Positions 43,932 to 53,298 are shown, counted from the stretch's first letter. The stretch: 64,000 nucleotides of DNA from Acidovorax_G lacteus (GCF_039540375.1 NZ_BAABEX010000003.1:1-64000), one strand, 5' to 3'. The notes: generated by a model not told the origin, from the sequence alone. Translations and numbers: made by a program.

Positions 43932-46211
43932 TCAGGCAATCTTGAATCGGGACACCGACTGGCGCAGTTCCTCGGCCATCTGGGACAGCTCACGCACCTG
44001 CTGGGCCGTCGTCCGCGTGCCCTCGCCGGTCTGTTCGGTCACGGCGAAGATGTGCTGGATGTTGTCGGCCACTTCGTTGGCCAGAACGGCTTCCCGAGAG
44101 GCAGAGTTCGAAATCTGCTCAATCAGTTCAGCGAGGCGGCGCGACACGCGGTCGATCTCGGAGAGCGCGGTACCCGCGCTGTCGGACAGTCGGGCCCCTT
44201 CCACCACACCCTGCGTCGAGCGTTCCATAGCGGCCACGGCATCCTGGGTGTCGGTCTGAATCGCCTTCACCAGCGCCGAGATCTGTCGCGTGGCGTCTGC
44301 GGAACGTTCTGCCAGTCGCTGCACTTCTTCCGCCACCACCGAGAAGCCGCGGCCGGCTTCACCAGCGGACGCGGCCTGGATGGCAGCGTTCAGGGCCAGC
44401 ACGTTCGTCTGTTCGGTAATGTCCGAAATCAGCTCGGTGATTTCACCGATCTCCTGCGACGATTCGCCCAGACGCTTGATTCGCTTGGAGGTGTCCTGAA
44501 TCTGGTCGCGAATGGCGTTCATACCGCCGATGGCGTTCTGCACGGCTTGCAGACCTTGGTCAGCGGCCTGCAGCGATTGGCGGGCCACCGTGGCAGATTC
44601 CTGCGCTTGCGTGGACACCTCGTTGATTCGGGTCGCCATGTCCAGCACCGACCGGCCGGTTTCGCGAATTTCACGCAGCTGCTCGGTCGAAGCAGCCAGC
44701 AGTTCGGTCGAGGTGGTATCCACCATCGCGGTGGTTTGGGCCACGCGGGTGGCCGTGTTTTGCACCGAGCCCACCAGCAAACGCAGTTCTTCCACCGTGT
44801 AGTTCACCGAGTCGGCGATAGCGCCGGTGATGTCCTCCGTCACCGTGGCTTCCTGCGTCAGATCGCCTTCAGCCACTGCCTGCAGTTCGTTCATCAGTCG
44901 CAAAATGGCCGCCTGGTTCGCGTCGTTGATGCGCTTGGCTTCCTGCTCCTGGCGCTTGGCTTCGCGCTGCTGCATTTCAGCGGCCGCTTGGCGGGCCCGG
45001 CTGTCCAGCAGCTGAACACGCGAAATCCCGATACCGCACAGCAGCACGAACAAGCCGGCCAGCGCCAGCGCTGCGAACTGACCTGCGCCCAGGCCGGTCT
45101 GTGCCGACAGCTTGGACTGCAGGTTTTCAAGTTGGCGACGCAGGGGTTCACTGTCGGCAATGATCGCAGACTGGGCTTCACGCGCAGACACCAGACCCTG
45201 GAGGTTGCCCAGAATGGCGCTGGCTTGCGTGCGTGTCTGCTCGTACAGCTTGATCAGCGCTTCCAGTTGCTCGCGGGTCTGCGGGTCCTTGGTGGCACCC
45301 AGGCGCAATTCGGGGCTGCCATCCAGCAGGCCCTGGGCGATTTCCTTGAACGAGTTCAAGTCCTTGCCCAACAAGAACACGGCCTCGGGGCTCACGCCTT
45401 CCATGGTCTGGAACTCGTTGGCCGACTTGCCGATACGCTGCGTCAACATCACGAGCTGGCCTGCAGCCGAGATTTCTGTGGCGGGGGCGTTTTGCTGGAG
45501 CTTGAGCGACGACACCGTCTCGGCGATTTCCAGCAGGTCCGACGACTGGCGGTTGATGGTGCGCAGCGCATCGCCAACCTGGGTCAGGATCTTCTGCTGC
45601 CCCATCACCACGCTGGCGTTGCGCTCGGCGCGCTCCATCAGCGGGTTGATGGCGTCCAGTTCGGGCTTGAACGGTTCGCCCAGCGATTGCACAGAGAGTT
45701 CGTCGTCGCCTGCGTTCAGGGCGCGCACGTTGCGGGCCAACACGCCCGAACTGTCCACCACATCGGGGAAGGCCTGCGGGCTGCCCACCAGCGCCTGCGA
45801 CACCGACTTCGCAAGGCGCTGCGACTGCATCAGCGACTGGCCGGTAGCGGCAAGCTGCTGGGCCGATTTCTCAGCCTGCTGCAGCACCCAGCCGGCGATC
45901 AGGCCCAGCACCACCACGCCGATGGCCAGCAAGGCCAGCAACCGGCGCTGGTGCGCGGCGGCGGTTGCCGCACCGAGCAAAGGCAGCGTGATCTGGTCCT
46001 GCAGCGAATCACTGTCTTGGCTGTCGTCAATCAGGCCACCCGACTCACTGCCCTGCACACTGTTGAGAGCCTCGAGCTGGTGCACATCGCGCAACTGGGC
46101 ATCGTCCAGCGGTGTTGCAGAAGCCTGGCCTTCACCGCCGGCCGGCGCGCCGCCTTCCGGCTCTGCGGGCTTGCGGTTGAACAGTTTCCCAATTTGATCG
46201 ACGAACGACAT
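43932..46211 (-). CDS. pilJ: PilJ-type chemoreceptor
   Basis: A 759-residue methyl-accepting protein. After an acidic cytoplasmic N-terminus of about 88 residues come a membrane helix (LLALLAIGVVVLGLIAGWVL), a large periplasmic helical domain with two PilJ-type modules, a second helix near residues 378-400 (ALALAGLFVLLCGIGI), a HAMP-like linker and the signalling hairpin (NVLALNAAIQAASAGEAGRGF near residue 610). PilJ senses surface contact or pilus state and feeds ChpA. It lies between pilI and chpA. Confidence 0.94.
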   Translation of the reverse strand: MSFVDQIGKLFNRKPAEPEGGAPAGGEGQASATPLDDAQLRDVHQLEALNSVQGSESGGLIDDSQDSDSLQDQITLPLLGAATAAAHQRRLLALLAIGVVVLGLIAGWVLQQAEKSAQQLAATGQSLMQSQRLAKSVSQALVGSPQAFPDVVDSSGVLARNVRALNAGDDELSVQSLGEPFKPELDAINPLMERAERNASVVMGQQKILTQVGDALRTINRQSSDLLEIAETVSSLKLQQNAPATEISAAGQLVMLTQRIGKSANEFQTMEGVSPEAVFLLGKDLNSFKEIAQGLLDGSPELRLGATKDPQTREQLEALIKLYEQTRTQASAILGNLQGLVSAREAQSAIIADSEPLRRQLENLQSKLSAQTGLGAGQFAALALAGLFVLLCGIGISRVQLLDSRARQAAAEMQQREAKRQEQEAKRINDANQAAILRLMNELQAVAEGDLTQEATVTEDITGAIADSVNYTVEELRLLVGSVQNTATRVAQTTAMVDTTSTELLAASTEQLREIRETGRSVLDMATRINEVSTQAQESATVARQSLQAADQGLQAVQNAIGGMNAIRDQIQDTSKRIKRLGESSQEIGEITELISDITEQTNVLALNAAIQAASAGEAGRGFSVVAEEVQRLAERSADATRQISALVKAIQTDTQDAVAAMERSTQGVVEGARLSDSAGTALSEIDRVSRRLAELIEQISNSASREAVLANEVADNIQHIFAVTEQTGEGTRTTAQQVRELSQMAEELRQSVSRFKIA

Positions 46212-46232
46212 GGTGCAGCCTTACAGAAAAAC

Positions 46233-46760
46233 TCAAGCACTGATGCTCAGGAAGACAGGAGATTGGGACAGGGCCTGCAGGTCCAGTTCCTGCCAACGCA
46301 CACCCTGTGCATCCACGTAGACAGAACCGTAATACGCTGGCGAGTCCTCGGCCGGCAATTCCGACCGCACGAACGCTTCGACGCTGCGCAGGCCCGCAAG
46401 GCGGTCCACCAACAACGCCGCGTTGACCTCCAGCGCGGCGTTGAACGCCAGCAGGCTGGAGTCGGCCAGCGCCTGCTCGGTGCGCGTGGCGGACTGGCCC
46501 ATCAGGCCGGCCAGATCGACCACGCCGACCAGACCGCCGCGCAGGTTGGCCACACCCAGAAACCAGCTCTGGGTGTAGGGCACGGGCTGCGTCGAGGTCC
46601 ATGGAAAGATCTCGCCGGCCTGCCCAAGGGGCAACAAATAGGGCTGGCCCGCCGCTTCGACGGCGAGCCAGGATGAAACGGAAAGATCCTCCCCCTTGGC
46701 GGCCTGCAGGCGGCCGGCCAGTCGGGCTTGGAGGTCTCTCAGGGCTTCGCGATTGGCCAT
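46233..46760 (-). CDS. pilI: CheW-like adaptor PilI
   Basis: A 175-residue CheW-domain protein. YLLPLGQAGEIFPW, WFLGVANLRGGLVGVVDLAGLMG and a C-terminal VRWQELDLQALSQSPVFLSI match the CheW/PilI fold that links PilJ to ChpA. It is separated by 21 bases from pilJ and 14 from pilH, in the standard pilGHIJ order. Confidence 0.94.
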   Translation of the reverse strand: MANREALRDLQARLAGRLQAAKGEDLSVSSWLAVEAAGQPYLLPLGQAGEIFPWTSTQPVPYTQSWFLGVANLRGGLVGVVDLAGLMGQSATRTEQALADSSLLAFNAALEVNAALLVDRLAGLRSVEAFVRSELPAEDSPAYYGSVYVDAQGVRWQELDLQALSQSPVFLSISA

Positions 46761-46774
46761 GAAAGCGCGCGGCC

Positions 46775-47140
46775 TTAGTTCAGCGCGTCAATCTTGGCTT
46801 GCAGTTCGGCAGGATCGACCGGCTTGGTGATGTAGCCCCGCGCGCCTTGGCGCATGCCCCACACCCGGTCGGTTTCCTGGTTCTTGCTTGTGCACATGAT
46901 GATTGGCACATCGGCGTAGAGTGGGTCGCGGGTGATGGCACGCGTGAGCTGGAAACCATTCTGGCCGGGCATGACCACGTCCATCAGGATCAGGTCGGGC
47001 TTTTCTTCGGCCAGGCGGCGGAACGCCTCCTCGGCATTCTCGGCCGTGCGCACCTGCATCCCTTTCTTTTGCAGGAGGTCGGTCAGAAACATCAACTCGG
47101 TCTTCGAATCGTCGACGACGAGAACTTTCTGAATGGGCAT
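46775..47140 (-). CDS. pilH: Single-domain response regulator PilH
   Basis: A 121-residue receiver. Acidic pocket in VLVVDDSKTE, acceptor Asp in LILMDVVMPGQNGF, the Thr/Ser switch in PIIMCTSKNQ and Lys in GYITKPVD are all present, with no output domain. In the Chp system PilH dampens the signal or acts on the retraction motor. The ATG overlaps the final base of the pilG stop. Confidence 0.94.
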   Translation of the reverse strand: MPIQKVLVVDDSKTELMFLTDLLQKKGMQVRTAENAEEAFRRLAEEKPDLILMDVVMPGQNGFQLTRAITRDPLYADVPIIMCTSKNQETDRVWGMRQGARGYITKPVDPAELQAKIDALN

Positions 47141-47538
47141 TACGTGGCTCCTTGTTGGGGATTGCCGAACTGCTGCACGGCCTGCAACAGTTGGTCCTTG
47201 GTAAATGGCTTGGTGAGATATTCCTGGCAGCCGACCATGCGGCCACGCGCCTTGTCGAAAACACCGTCCTTGGAGGACAGCATCACGACCGGGGTATCTG
47301 CAAAACGGGCGTTGCGCTTGATGATCGCGCAGGTCTGGTACCCGTCGAGCTTGGGCATCAGGATGTCGCAGAAAATCAGCTGAGGCTGGTAATCATTGAC
47401 CTTGGCCAAAGCATCGAAGCCGTCGTCAGCCAACAAGACTTCATGCCCCCCCTGCTTGAGGAAAATCTCGGCGCTTCGCCGGATGGTGTTGCTGTCATCC
47501 ACCACGAGCACTTTGAAAGATGCGCCTGTTGTAGTCAA
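47140..47538 (-). CDS. pilG: Single-domain response regulator PilG
   Basis: A 132-residue receiver with VLVVDDSNTIRRSAEIFLKQGG, acceptor Asp in LIFCDILMPKLDGYQT, VVMLSSKDG and YLTKPFTKDQLL. PilG acts on pilus extension in the Chp pathway. The start is an unusual TTG at 47538, preceded by AGGAG at nine bases; a nearby GTG is out of frame, so the TTG is preferred. It follows the rubredoxin gene after 49 bases. Confidence 0.93.
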   Translation of the reverse strand: MTTTGASFKVLVVDDSNTIRRSAEIFLKQGGHEVLLADDGFDALAKVNDYQPQLIFCDILMPKLDGYQTCAIIKRNARFADTPVVMLSSKDGVFDKARGRMVGCQEYLTKPFTKDQLLQAVQQFGNPQQGAT

Positions 47539-47587
47539 TTGTCACTGCTCCTGATGGAAAAAAACGCGACGCAGCAGGAGCCGCGCT

Positions 47588-47761
47588 TCAAATCTGAACC
47601 ATCTCGAAGTCTTCTTTGCGGGCCCCGCATTCAGGACAGGTCCAGTTCATCGGAACCTGGTCCCAGGGAGTATTGGGTGGAATGCCGTGCTCGGGAGAAC
47701 CCGCAGCCTCGTCATATATCCAACCGCAGATCAGACACATCCAAGTTTTAGAGTCGGTCAC
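47588..47761 (-). CDS. Rubredoxin
   Basis: A 57-residue protein read directly from the minus strand, starting at GTG 47761 and ending TGA at 47588. Two CxxC pairs form the single-iron site: WMCLICGWIYDEAAG and WTCPECGARKEDFEM, with the usual PPNTPWDQVP between them. It is an electron carrier in the cytoplasm. Rubredoxin next to pilG is a recurrent arrangement in Betaproteobacteria (from memory), but no functional link is established. It heads the pil chemotaxis operon and is divergent from thiD with 94 bases between starts. Confidence 0.95.
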   Translation of the reverse strand: MTDSKTWMCLICGWIYDEAAGSPEHGIPPNTPWDQVPMNWTCPECGARKEDFEMVQI

Positions 47762-47855
47762 AGCTTAAAGGGCCTTCACATAGAATGCAACGATTGTATC
47801 TAGACACCTCCGGGCGCCGCAGCTTGCCCCAGCGCCCCGACGCGGGAGCCGATTC

Positions 47856-48803
47856 ATGACCACGCCCAGCTCCCCCCTCAGCACAGTCGCCCTTACCGAC
47901 GAAGACGATGCCGACGCCACGCGCCCGGCATGCGTGCTGGTGTTCAATGCCAACGACCCGAGCGGCGCCGCCGGACTCACCGCCGACATCACCGCCATGA
48001 CCTCGGTCGGCGTGCATCCGGTCGCGGTGGTCACCGGCGCGTATGTGCGCGACACGACCGAGGTGGCCGACCATTTCTCACTGGACGACGAAGCGGTTTC
48101 CGAACAGGCGCGCATGGCGCTGGAGGACCTGTCGGTTCAGGCCATCAAAGTGGGTTTTGTCGGCAGTCCGGAGAATATCGCGACCATCTCCGAAATAGCG
48201 ACTGACTATGAGGAAATCCCGGTCATTGCCTATATGCCAAATCTATCGTGGTGGCGCGAAGATTTGATTGATGCCTATCTGGACGCTTTTCGCGAGTTGC
48301 TGCTCCCCCAAACGTCGGTGTTGGTTGGAAACCACAGTACCCTGTGGCGCTGGCTGCTGCCGGACTGGTCGGGCGAGCGCAGCCCCACCGCCCGCGACAT
48401 TGCCCGGGCTGCCTCCGACATGGGGGTGGCCTACACCCTGGTCACCGGCATCCCGCTGCCCGAACAGCGCGTGGACAACGTGCTGGCCAGCCCGCAAACC
48501 GTGCTGGGCAGCGGCCAGTTCGAACTGTTTGACGCCAGCTTTGCCGGCGCGGGCGAAACCCTGTCGGCCGCGCTCACGGCCCTGATCGCCTGCGGCAACG
48601 ACCTGGGCGAGGCCACGGCCGAGGCCCTGGCCTACCTGGACCGCAGCCTGGACGCCGGTTTTCGTCCGGGCATGGGCCACATCGTGCCCGACCGCATGTT
48701 CTGGGCCCACCCTGACGACGACGAAGACGACGATGACCCCGACACCGACCCCGAACCGGGCGTGGAGGGATTTGTGATGCCACCCCATGACACCCAGCAC
48801 TGA
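47856..48803 (+). CDS. thiD: Hydroxymethylpyrimidine (phosphate) kinase, ThiD family
   Basis: A 315-residue ribokinase-type protein. VLVFNANDPSGAAGLTADI near residue 30 is the substrate motif of ThiD; the usual GSDPSGGAG is changed to NANDPSGAAG. LVTGIPLP, GAGETLSAALTALIACG near residue 230 resembles the anion-hole GTGCT(L)S segment. The C-terminal 25 residues are very acidic (DDDEDDDDPDTDPEPG) and overlap the start of hemL by 17 bases. It phosphorylates the thiamine pyrimidine precursor; no other thi gene is nearby, so a related salvage role is possible. GGGAG lies eight bases before the ATG. Confidence 0.82.
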   Translation: MTTPSSPLSTVALTDEDDADATRPACVLVFNANDPSGAAGLTADITAMTSVGVHPVAVVTGAYVRDTTEVADHFSLDDEAVSEQARMALEDLSVQAIKVGFVGSPENIATISEIATDYEEIPVIAYMPNLSWWREDLIDAYLDAFRELLLPQTSVLVGNHSTLWRWLLPDWSGERSPTARDIARAASDMGVAYTLVTGIPLPEQRVDNVLASPQTVLGSGQFELFDASFAGAGETLSAALTALIACGNDLGEATAEALAYLDRSLDAGFRPGMGHIVPDRMFWAHPDDDEDDDDPDTDPEPGVEGFVMPPHDTQH

Positions 48804-50091
48804 CCTCAACATTCCCCTGTTCGAACGCGCCAAGGCCCTGATTCCGGGCGGCGTGAATTCCCCGGTCCGCGCCTTCAAGGCCGTAGGCGGCACGCCGCGC
48901 TTTGTGCAGCGCGCGCAGGGCGCCTACTTCTGGGACGCCAACAACCAGCGCTTCATCGACTACATCGGCTCCTGGGGCCCGATGATCCTGGGCCACGGCC
49001 ACCCGGCGGTGGTCGAAGCCGTGCAGAAAGCGGCGCTCGAAGGCTTCAGCTTCGGCGCCCCCACCGAGCGCGAGATCGAGCTGGCCGAAGAAATCCTGCA
49101 ACTCGTGCCGTCGATGGAGATGATCCGGCTGGTCAGCTCGGGCACCGAGGCGGGCATGAGCGCGATCCGCCTGGCGCGCGGCGCCACGGGCCGCAGCCGC
49201 ATCATCAAGTTCGAGGGCTGCTACCACGGCCATGCCGACGCGCTGCTGGTCAAGGCCGGCTCGGGCCTGGCCACCTTCGGCAACGCCACCAGCGCCGGCG
49301 TGCCGCCCGAGGTGGTGCAGCACACCATGGTGCTCGAATACAACAACATCACGCAGCTCGAAGAAGCCTTTGCGCTGTATGGCCGCGAACTGGCCTGCGT
49401 GATGATCGAGCCGATCGCGGGCAACATGAATTTCGTGCGCGCGAGCGTGCCCTTCATGCGCCGCTGCCGCGAGCTGTGCACCGAATACGGCGCGCTGCTG
49501 GTGCTCGACGAGGTGATGACCGGCTTCCGCGTGGCCCTGGGCAGCGCGCAAAGCGTGTACGCCCGCGCAATTCCTGGCTTCAAGCCCGACATGACCGTGC
49601 TGGGCAAGGTGATCGGCGGCGGCATGCCGCTGGCGGCCTTTGGCGGCCCGCGTGCGGTGATGGAGCAACTGGCACCGCTGGGCGCGGTGTACCAGGCGGG
49701 CACCCTATCGGGCAACCCGGTGGCCACGGCCTGCGGCCTGGCCACGCTGCGGCAGATCCGCCAACCGGGCTTTTTCGATGCGCTGTCGGCGCGCACGCGC
49801 TCCCTGGTCGAAGGCCTCTCGGCCGCCGCTGCGGCCGCGGGCGTGCCCTTCTGCGGCGACAGCGAGGGCGGCATGTTTGGCTTCTTCCTGCTGCCAGAGC
49901 TGCCGCAGAACTACGCCCAGGTCATGCGCACCGACGGCGCGCGCTTCAACCGCCTGTTCCACGGCCTGCTCGACCGCGGCGTCTACATCGCCCCCGCGCT
50001 GTACGAGGCGGGATTCGTGAGCGCCGCCCACACCGCCGACGACATCGCCGAGACCGTGGCCGCAGCGGCCGAAGTCTTCAAGACGCTTTGA
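48787..50091 (+). CDS. hemL: Glutamate-1-semialdehyde 2,1-aminomutase
   Basis: A 434-residue PLP enzyme of the C5 route to 5-aminolevulinate and heme. It starts with LFERAKALIPGGVNSPVRAF, includes the LVSSGTEAGMSAIRLARG cofactor region, LVLDEVMTGFRVA, the PLP lysine in VLGKVIGGGMPLAAFGG near residue 275 and GVYIAPALYEAGFVSAAHT at the end. Length and motifs are complete. It overlaps thiD and is followed by a 7-bp-stem hairpin. Confidence 0.96.
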   Translation: MTPSTDLNIPLFERAKALIPGGVNSPVRAFKAVGGTPRFVQRAQGAYFWDANNQRFIDYIGSWGPMILGHGHPAVVEAVQKAALEGFSFGAPTEREIELAEEILQLVPSMEMIRLVSSGTEAGMSAIRLARGATGRSRIIKFEGCYHGHADALLVKAGSGLATFGNATSAGVPPEVVQHTMVLEYNNITQLEEAFALYGRELACVMIEPIAGNMNFVRASVPFMRRCRELCTEYGALLVLDEVMTGFRVALGSAQSVYARAIPGFKPDMTVLGKVIGGGMPLAAFGGPRAVMEQLAPLGAVYQAGTLSGNPVATACGLATLRQIRQPGFFDALSARTRSLVEGLSAAAAAAGVPFCGDSEGGMFGFFLLPELPQNYAQVMRTDGARFNRLFHGLLDRGVYIAPALYEAGFVSAAHTADDIAETVAAAAEVFKTL

Positions 50092-50425
50092 GAGATGGGA
50101 TGGGCACGCAGCGCTGGACTGCCCAGCGCCGTCGCCCGACCGGCAGGGGTACCCCGGCAATCCGTTTTGCTATTGTTTTGATAGCTGCTCGTGCCTGACC
50201 ATTAAGCACAAGGGCACTATTTGATGCTTATTCGGGGGGCCGCCCGGTTTTCCGCACCCGCGCCCCTGCCGACCAGGGTCGCGGACTGCGCCAGAGCCTG
50301 GCTGCGTTGGCGCGCAGCCTGCTGGCCGACATTCCACGGCGTCTGGCCGGTGCCGAGTACAGGGCCGAGGCTGCGCGCAGCCCCTGCCAGCGCCGACCGC
50401 AGGGATGCCGCGCTTTCTGGGATGC
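50092..50425. other. Intergenic region between hemL and garD (convergent)
   Basis: 334 bases without a gene. It holds a GC hairpin just after hemL (GCGCTGG 50111-50117, CCAGCGC 50123-50129, no T-run) and one dispersed palindrome (50166-50228). Nothing else is recognised. Confidence 0.6.
50166..50228 (-). repeat. Dispersed palindromic repeat
   Basis: TTTGCTATTGTTTTGATAG, then CTGCTCGTGCC, a loop and TTAAGCAC followed by CACTATTTGATGC: the family unit in reverse orientation with decayed right arm. Confidence 0.7.
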
Positions 50426-51967
50426 TCAGGTGATGGGTGCGGGGTTGAACAGCACCAGGTCGTTGTGCAAACCCCAGCGTTCGGCCCAGGTCCTTTCGCC
50501 GCTGGCCACGGCCAGCATGCGGTGGAACAGCTCCCAGCCCAGCGCCTCGATGGTGGCGTCACCGCTGGCAATGCGGCCCGCGTTGAAATCCATCAGGTCG
50601 TGCCAGCGGCGCGCCAGGTCGTCGCGCGTGGCCACCTTGATCACCGGGCACTCGGCCAGGCCATACGGGGTGCCGCGGCCGGTGGTGAACACATGCAGGT
50701 TCATGCCGGCGGCCAACTGCAGCGTGCCGCAGATGAAGTCGCTGGCCGGTGTGGCGGCAAAGATCAGGCCTTTCTGCGTGGCCCTCTCGCCGGGTGCGAT
50801 CACGCCGTGGATGGGCCCGTTGCCGCTCTTGACGATCGAGCCCATGGCCTTCTCGACGATGTTCGACAGCCCGCCCTTTTTGTTACCCGGTGTGGTGTTG
50901 GCACTGCGGTCGGCTTGGCCGCGCGCCAGGTAGGCGTCGTACCAGCCGAGTTCGCGCACGATAGCGTCGGCCACTTCTTGCGTCGCGGCGCGGCGCGTGA
51001 GCTGGTCCACCGCGTCGCGCACCTCGGTGTTCTCGCTGAACATCACCGTGGCGCCTGCGCGCACCAGCAGGTCGGTGGCAAAGCCCACGGCCGGATTGGC
51101 GGTGACGCCGGAGAATGCGTCGCTGCCGCCGCACTGCACGCCCACCACCAGGTCGCTCGCCGGGCAGGTTTCGCGCTGGCGTGCGTTCAGCCGTTCAAGA
51201 TGGTCTTGGGCCTGCGCGAGGATGCTGTCGATCATCGACATGAAGCCGACGTGTTGCTCGTCCTGCAGCACGACCACATCCGGCACCGGGCGTTCGTCGC
51301 TGATCGGGATGCTGCCTGGCGGCAGCAGCCGCTCGGGCTGCAGCTTCTCGCAGCCCAGGCTGAGCACCATGACCTCGCCGCCAAAGTTGGGGTTGCGGGC
51401 CAGGTTGCGCACCGTGCGGATAGGGATGATGGCGTCGGGCGCGTCAATCGCCACGCCGCAGCCGTAGCTGTGCGTGAGCCCCACCACGCCGTCCACATTG
51501 GGGTACCGCGGCAGCAGGTCCTTCTTGATGCGCTCCACGGCGAATTCGAGCACACCGGCCACGCACTGCACCGTGGTCGTCACCGCCAGCAGGTTGCGCG
51601 TGCCCACGCTGCCGTCGGCATTGCGGTAGCCCCGGAAAGTAAAGCCTTCCAGCGGCGGCAGGTCGGCCGGCGGTTGTGGTGCCGGCAGGCCCTGCAGCGA
51701 GCGCGCCTCGGGCATGACCAGCCGCTGTTCGTTGACCCAGCCGCCAGCGGGAATGTCCACCGCCGCGTGGCCGATGACGACGTTGTAGCGGCGCACGGGG
51801 GTACCGGCGGGCAGGTCGGCCAGTGCGACCTTGTGGCCCTGCGGCACGGCCTGCACCAGCGTCGGTCCGCCAGGCAGCGCGGTGCCGGCGGGCAGGCCGC
51901 CGTCATTGGCCACCACGGCGACGTTGTCGGCCGGGTGGATGCGGATGGTTCGGGGCACGCTGCTCAT
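50426..51967 (-). CDS. garD: Galactarate/altronate dehydratase (UxaA family)
   Basis: A 513-residue protein with an N-terminal SAF-type domain (TIRIHPADNVAVV, ALADLPAGTPVRRYNVVIGHA) and the large UxaA/GarD catalytic part. The latter includes GYRNADGSVGTRNLLAVTTTVQCVAG, HSYGCGVAID, LSLGCEKLQPERLL, VGVQCGGSDAFSGVTANPAVG and conserved cysteines for an iron site. Together with GudD it would make 5-keto-4-deoxyglucarate from galactarate. The ATG overlaps the gudD stop, and gene content around it points to aldarate rather than altronate use. Confidence 0.88.
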   Translation of the reverse strand: MSSVPRTIRIHPADNVAVVANDGGLPAGTALPGGPTLVQAVPQGHKVALADLPAGTPVRRYNVVIGHAAVDIPAGGWVNEQRLVMPEARSLQGLPAPQPPADLPPLEGFTFRGYRNADGSVGTRNLLAVTTTVQCVAGVLEFAVERIKKDLLPRYPNVDGVVGLTHSYGCGVAIDAPDAIIPIRTVRNLARNPNFGGEVMVLSLGCEKLQPERLLPPGSIPISDERPVPDVVVLQDEQHVGFMSMIDSILAQAQDHLERLNARQRETCPASDLVVGVQCGGSDAFSGVTANPAVGFATDLLVRAGATVMFSENTEVRDAVDQLTRRAATQEVADAIVRELGWYDAYLARGQADRSANTTPGNKKGGLSNIVEKAMGSIVKSGNGPIHGVIAPGERATQKGLIFAATPASDFICGTLQLAAGMNLHVFTTGRGTPYGLAECPVIKVATRDDLARRWHDLMDFNAGRIASGDATIEALGWELFHRMLAVASGERTWAERWGLHNDLVLFNPAPIT

Positions 51968-53289
51968 CGCACGAGGCAGGGGCGCTTGTTGTCAAACTTC
52001 CAGCCCGGGATCAGGTACTGCATGGCCATAGCGTCGTCGCGCGCGCCCAGGCCGTGCTGCAGGTAGAGCTGGTGGGCCTTCTCGACCTCTGCCATGTCGA
52101 TCTCGATGCCCAGGCCGGGCTTACTGGGCACCTGCACCCAGCCGCCTTCGATTTTCAAGGGGTCTTTGGTCAGGCGCTGGCCGTCTTGCCAGATCCAGTG
52201 CGTGTCGATGGCCGTGACCTTGCCCGGTGCGGCCGCACCCACGTGGGTGAACATGGCCAGCGAAATGTCGAAATGGTTGTTGGAGTGGCTGCCCCAGGTC
52301 AGGCCCCAATCGCGGCAGGTCTGCGCCACCCGGACCGAGCCGGCCATGGTCCAGAAGTGCGGGTCGGCCAGCGGGATGTCCACGCTTTGCAAAGCCAGCG
52401 AATGTGCGAGCTGTCGCCAGTCGGTGGCCACCATGTTGGTGGCGGTGGGCAGGCCCGTGGCGCGGCGGAATTCGGCCATTACTTCGCGGCCGCTGAAGCC
52501 CTCTTCGGCGCCGCAGGGGTCTTCGGCATAGGCCACAACGCCGCGCATCCGCTCGCCCAGGCGGATCGCGTCTTTCAGCAGCCAGCCGCCGTTGGGGTCC
52601 AGCGTCACGCGCGCTTCGGGGAAGCGTTCGTGCAGCGCAGTCACGGCTTCGACCTCGGCGTCACCGGCGAGCACGCCGCCCTTGAGCTTGAAGTCCTGGA
52701 AGCCGTAGCGCTTCTGCGCGGCTTCGGCCAGTCGCACCACGGCCTCGGGCGTCATGGCCTTCTCGTGGCGCAGGCGGCACCAGTCGTCGGCGTTGTCGGG
52801 TTCGCTCGCGTAGGGCAGGTCCGTTTTCAGGCGGTCGCCCACGAAGAACAGGTAGCCCAGCATCTGCACCGCGTCCCGCTGCTGGCCTTCGCCCAGCAGG
52901 GCCGCGACCGGCACGCCCATGTGCTGTCCCTGCAGGTCCAATAAGGCCGATTCCACCGCGGTGACGGCATGGATGGTGGTGCGCAGATCGAAGGTCTGCA
53001 GGCCGCGCCCGCCGCTGTCACGGTCGGCGAACTTCACACGCATCGCGTTCAAGATCGCCTGCAGGTTGCCAATGGACTGGCCTTCGACCAGGGCGCGCGC
53101 GTCTTCCAGCGTCTGGCGGATCTTCTCGCCACCCGGCACTTCACCCAGGCCGGTGTGGCCCGCGTTGTCCGTCACGATGACGATGTTGCGCGTGAAAAAC
53201 GGCGCATGCGCGCCCGAGAGATTGAGCAGCATGCCGTCCCGACCAGCGACCGGGACGACACGCATCGACAGGATGATCGGTGCGGTCAT
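51964..53289 (-). CDS. gudD: Glucarate dehydratase
   Basis: A 441-residue enolase-superfamily enzyme. Catalytic lysine motif FKLKGGVLAGDAE lies near residue 205, metal ligands are in TLDPNGGW near 235 and YAEDPCGAEEGF near 260, with SHSNNHFDISLAMFTHV near 340. These match GudD. It removes water from D-glucarate to give 5-keto-4-deoxyglucarate. It is followed by garD with a four-base overlap and is 9 bases downstream of the Bug receptor gene. Confidence 0.94.
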   Translation of the reverse strand: MTAPIILSMRVVPVAGRDGMLLNLSGAHAPFFTRNIVIVTDNAGHTGLGEVPGGEKIRQTLEDARALVEGQSIGNLQAILNAMRVKFADRDSGGRGLQTFDLRTTIHAVTAVESALLDLQGQHMGVPVAALLGEGQQRDAVQMLGYLFFVGDRLKTDLPYASEPDNADDWCRLRHEKAMTPEAVVRLAEAAQKRYGFQDFKLKGGVLAGDAEVEAVTALHERFPEARVTLDPNGGWLLKDAIRLGERMRGVVAYAEDPCGAEEGFSGREVMAEFRRATGLPTATNMVATDWRQLAHSLALQSVDIPLADPHFWTMAGSVRVAQTCRDWGLTWGSHSNNHFDISLAMFTHVGAAAPGKVTAIDTHWIWQDGQRLTKDPLKIEGGWVQVPSKPGLGIEIDMAEVEKAHQLYLQHGLGARDDAMAMQYLIPGWKFDNKRPCLVR

Positions 53290-53298
53290 GGGCGTTTT

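Noticed and set aside
43878..46676. 932-residue open frame opposite pilJ and pilI
   Set aside because: His/Gln/Arg-rich shadow frame of the real genes on the other strand; no family motifs and no ribosome site.
50111..50129. Hairpin after hemL as a rho-independent terminator
   Set aside because: The stem is good but no T-run follows, so it is mentioned only as part of the intergenic entry.
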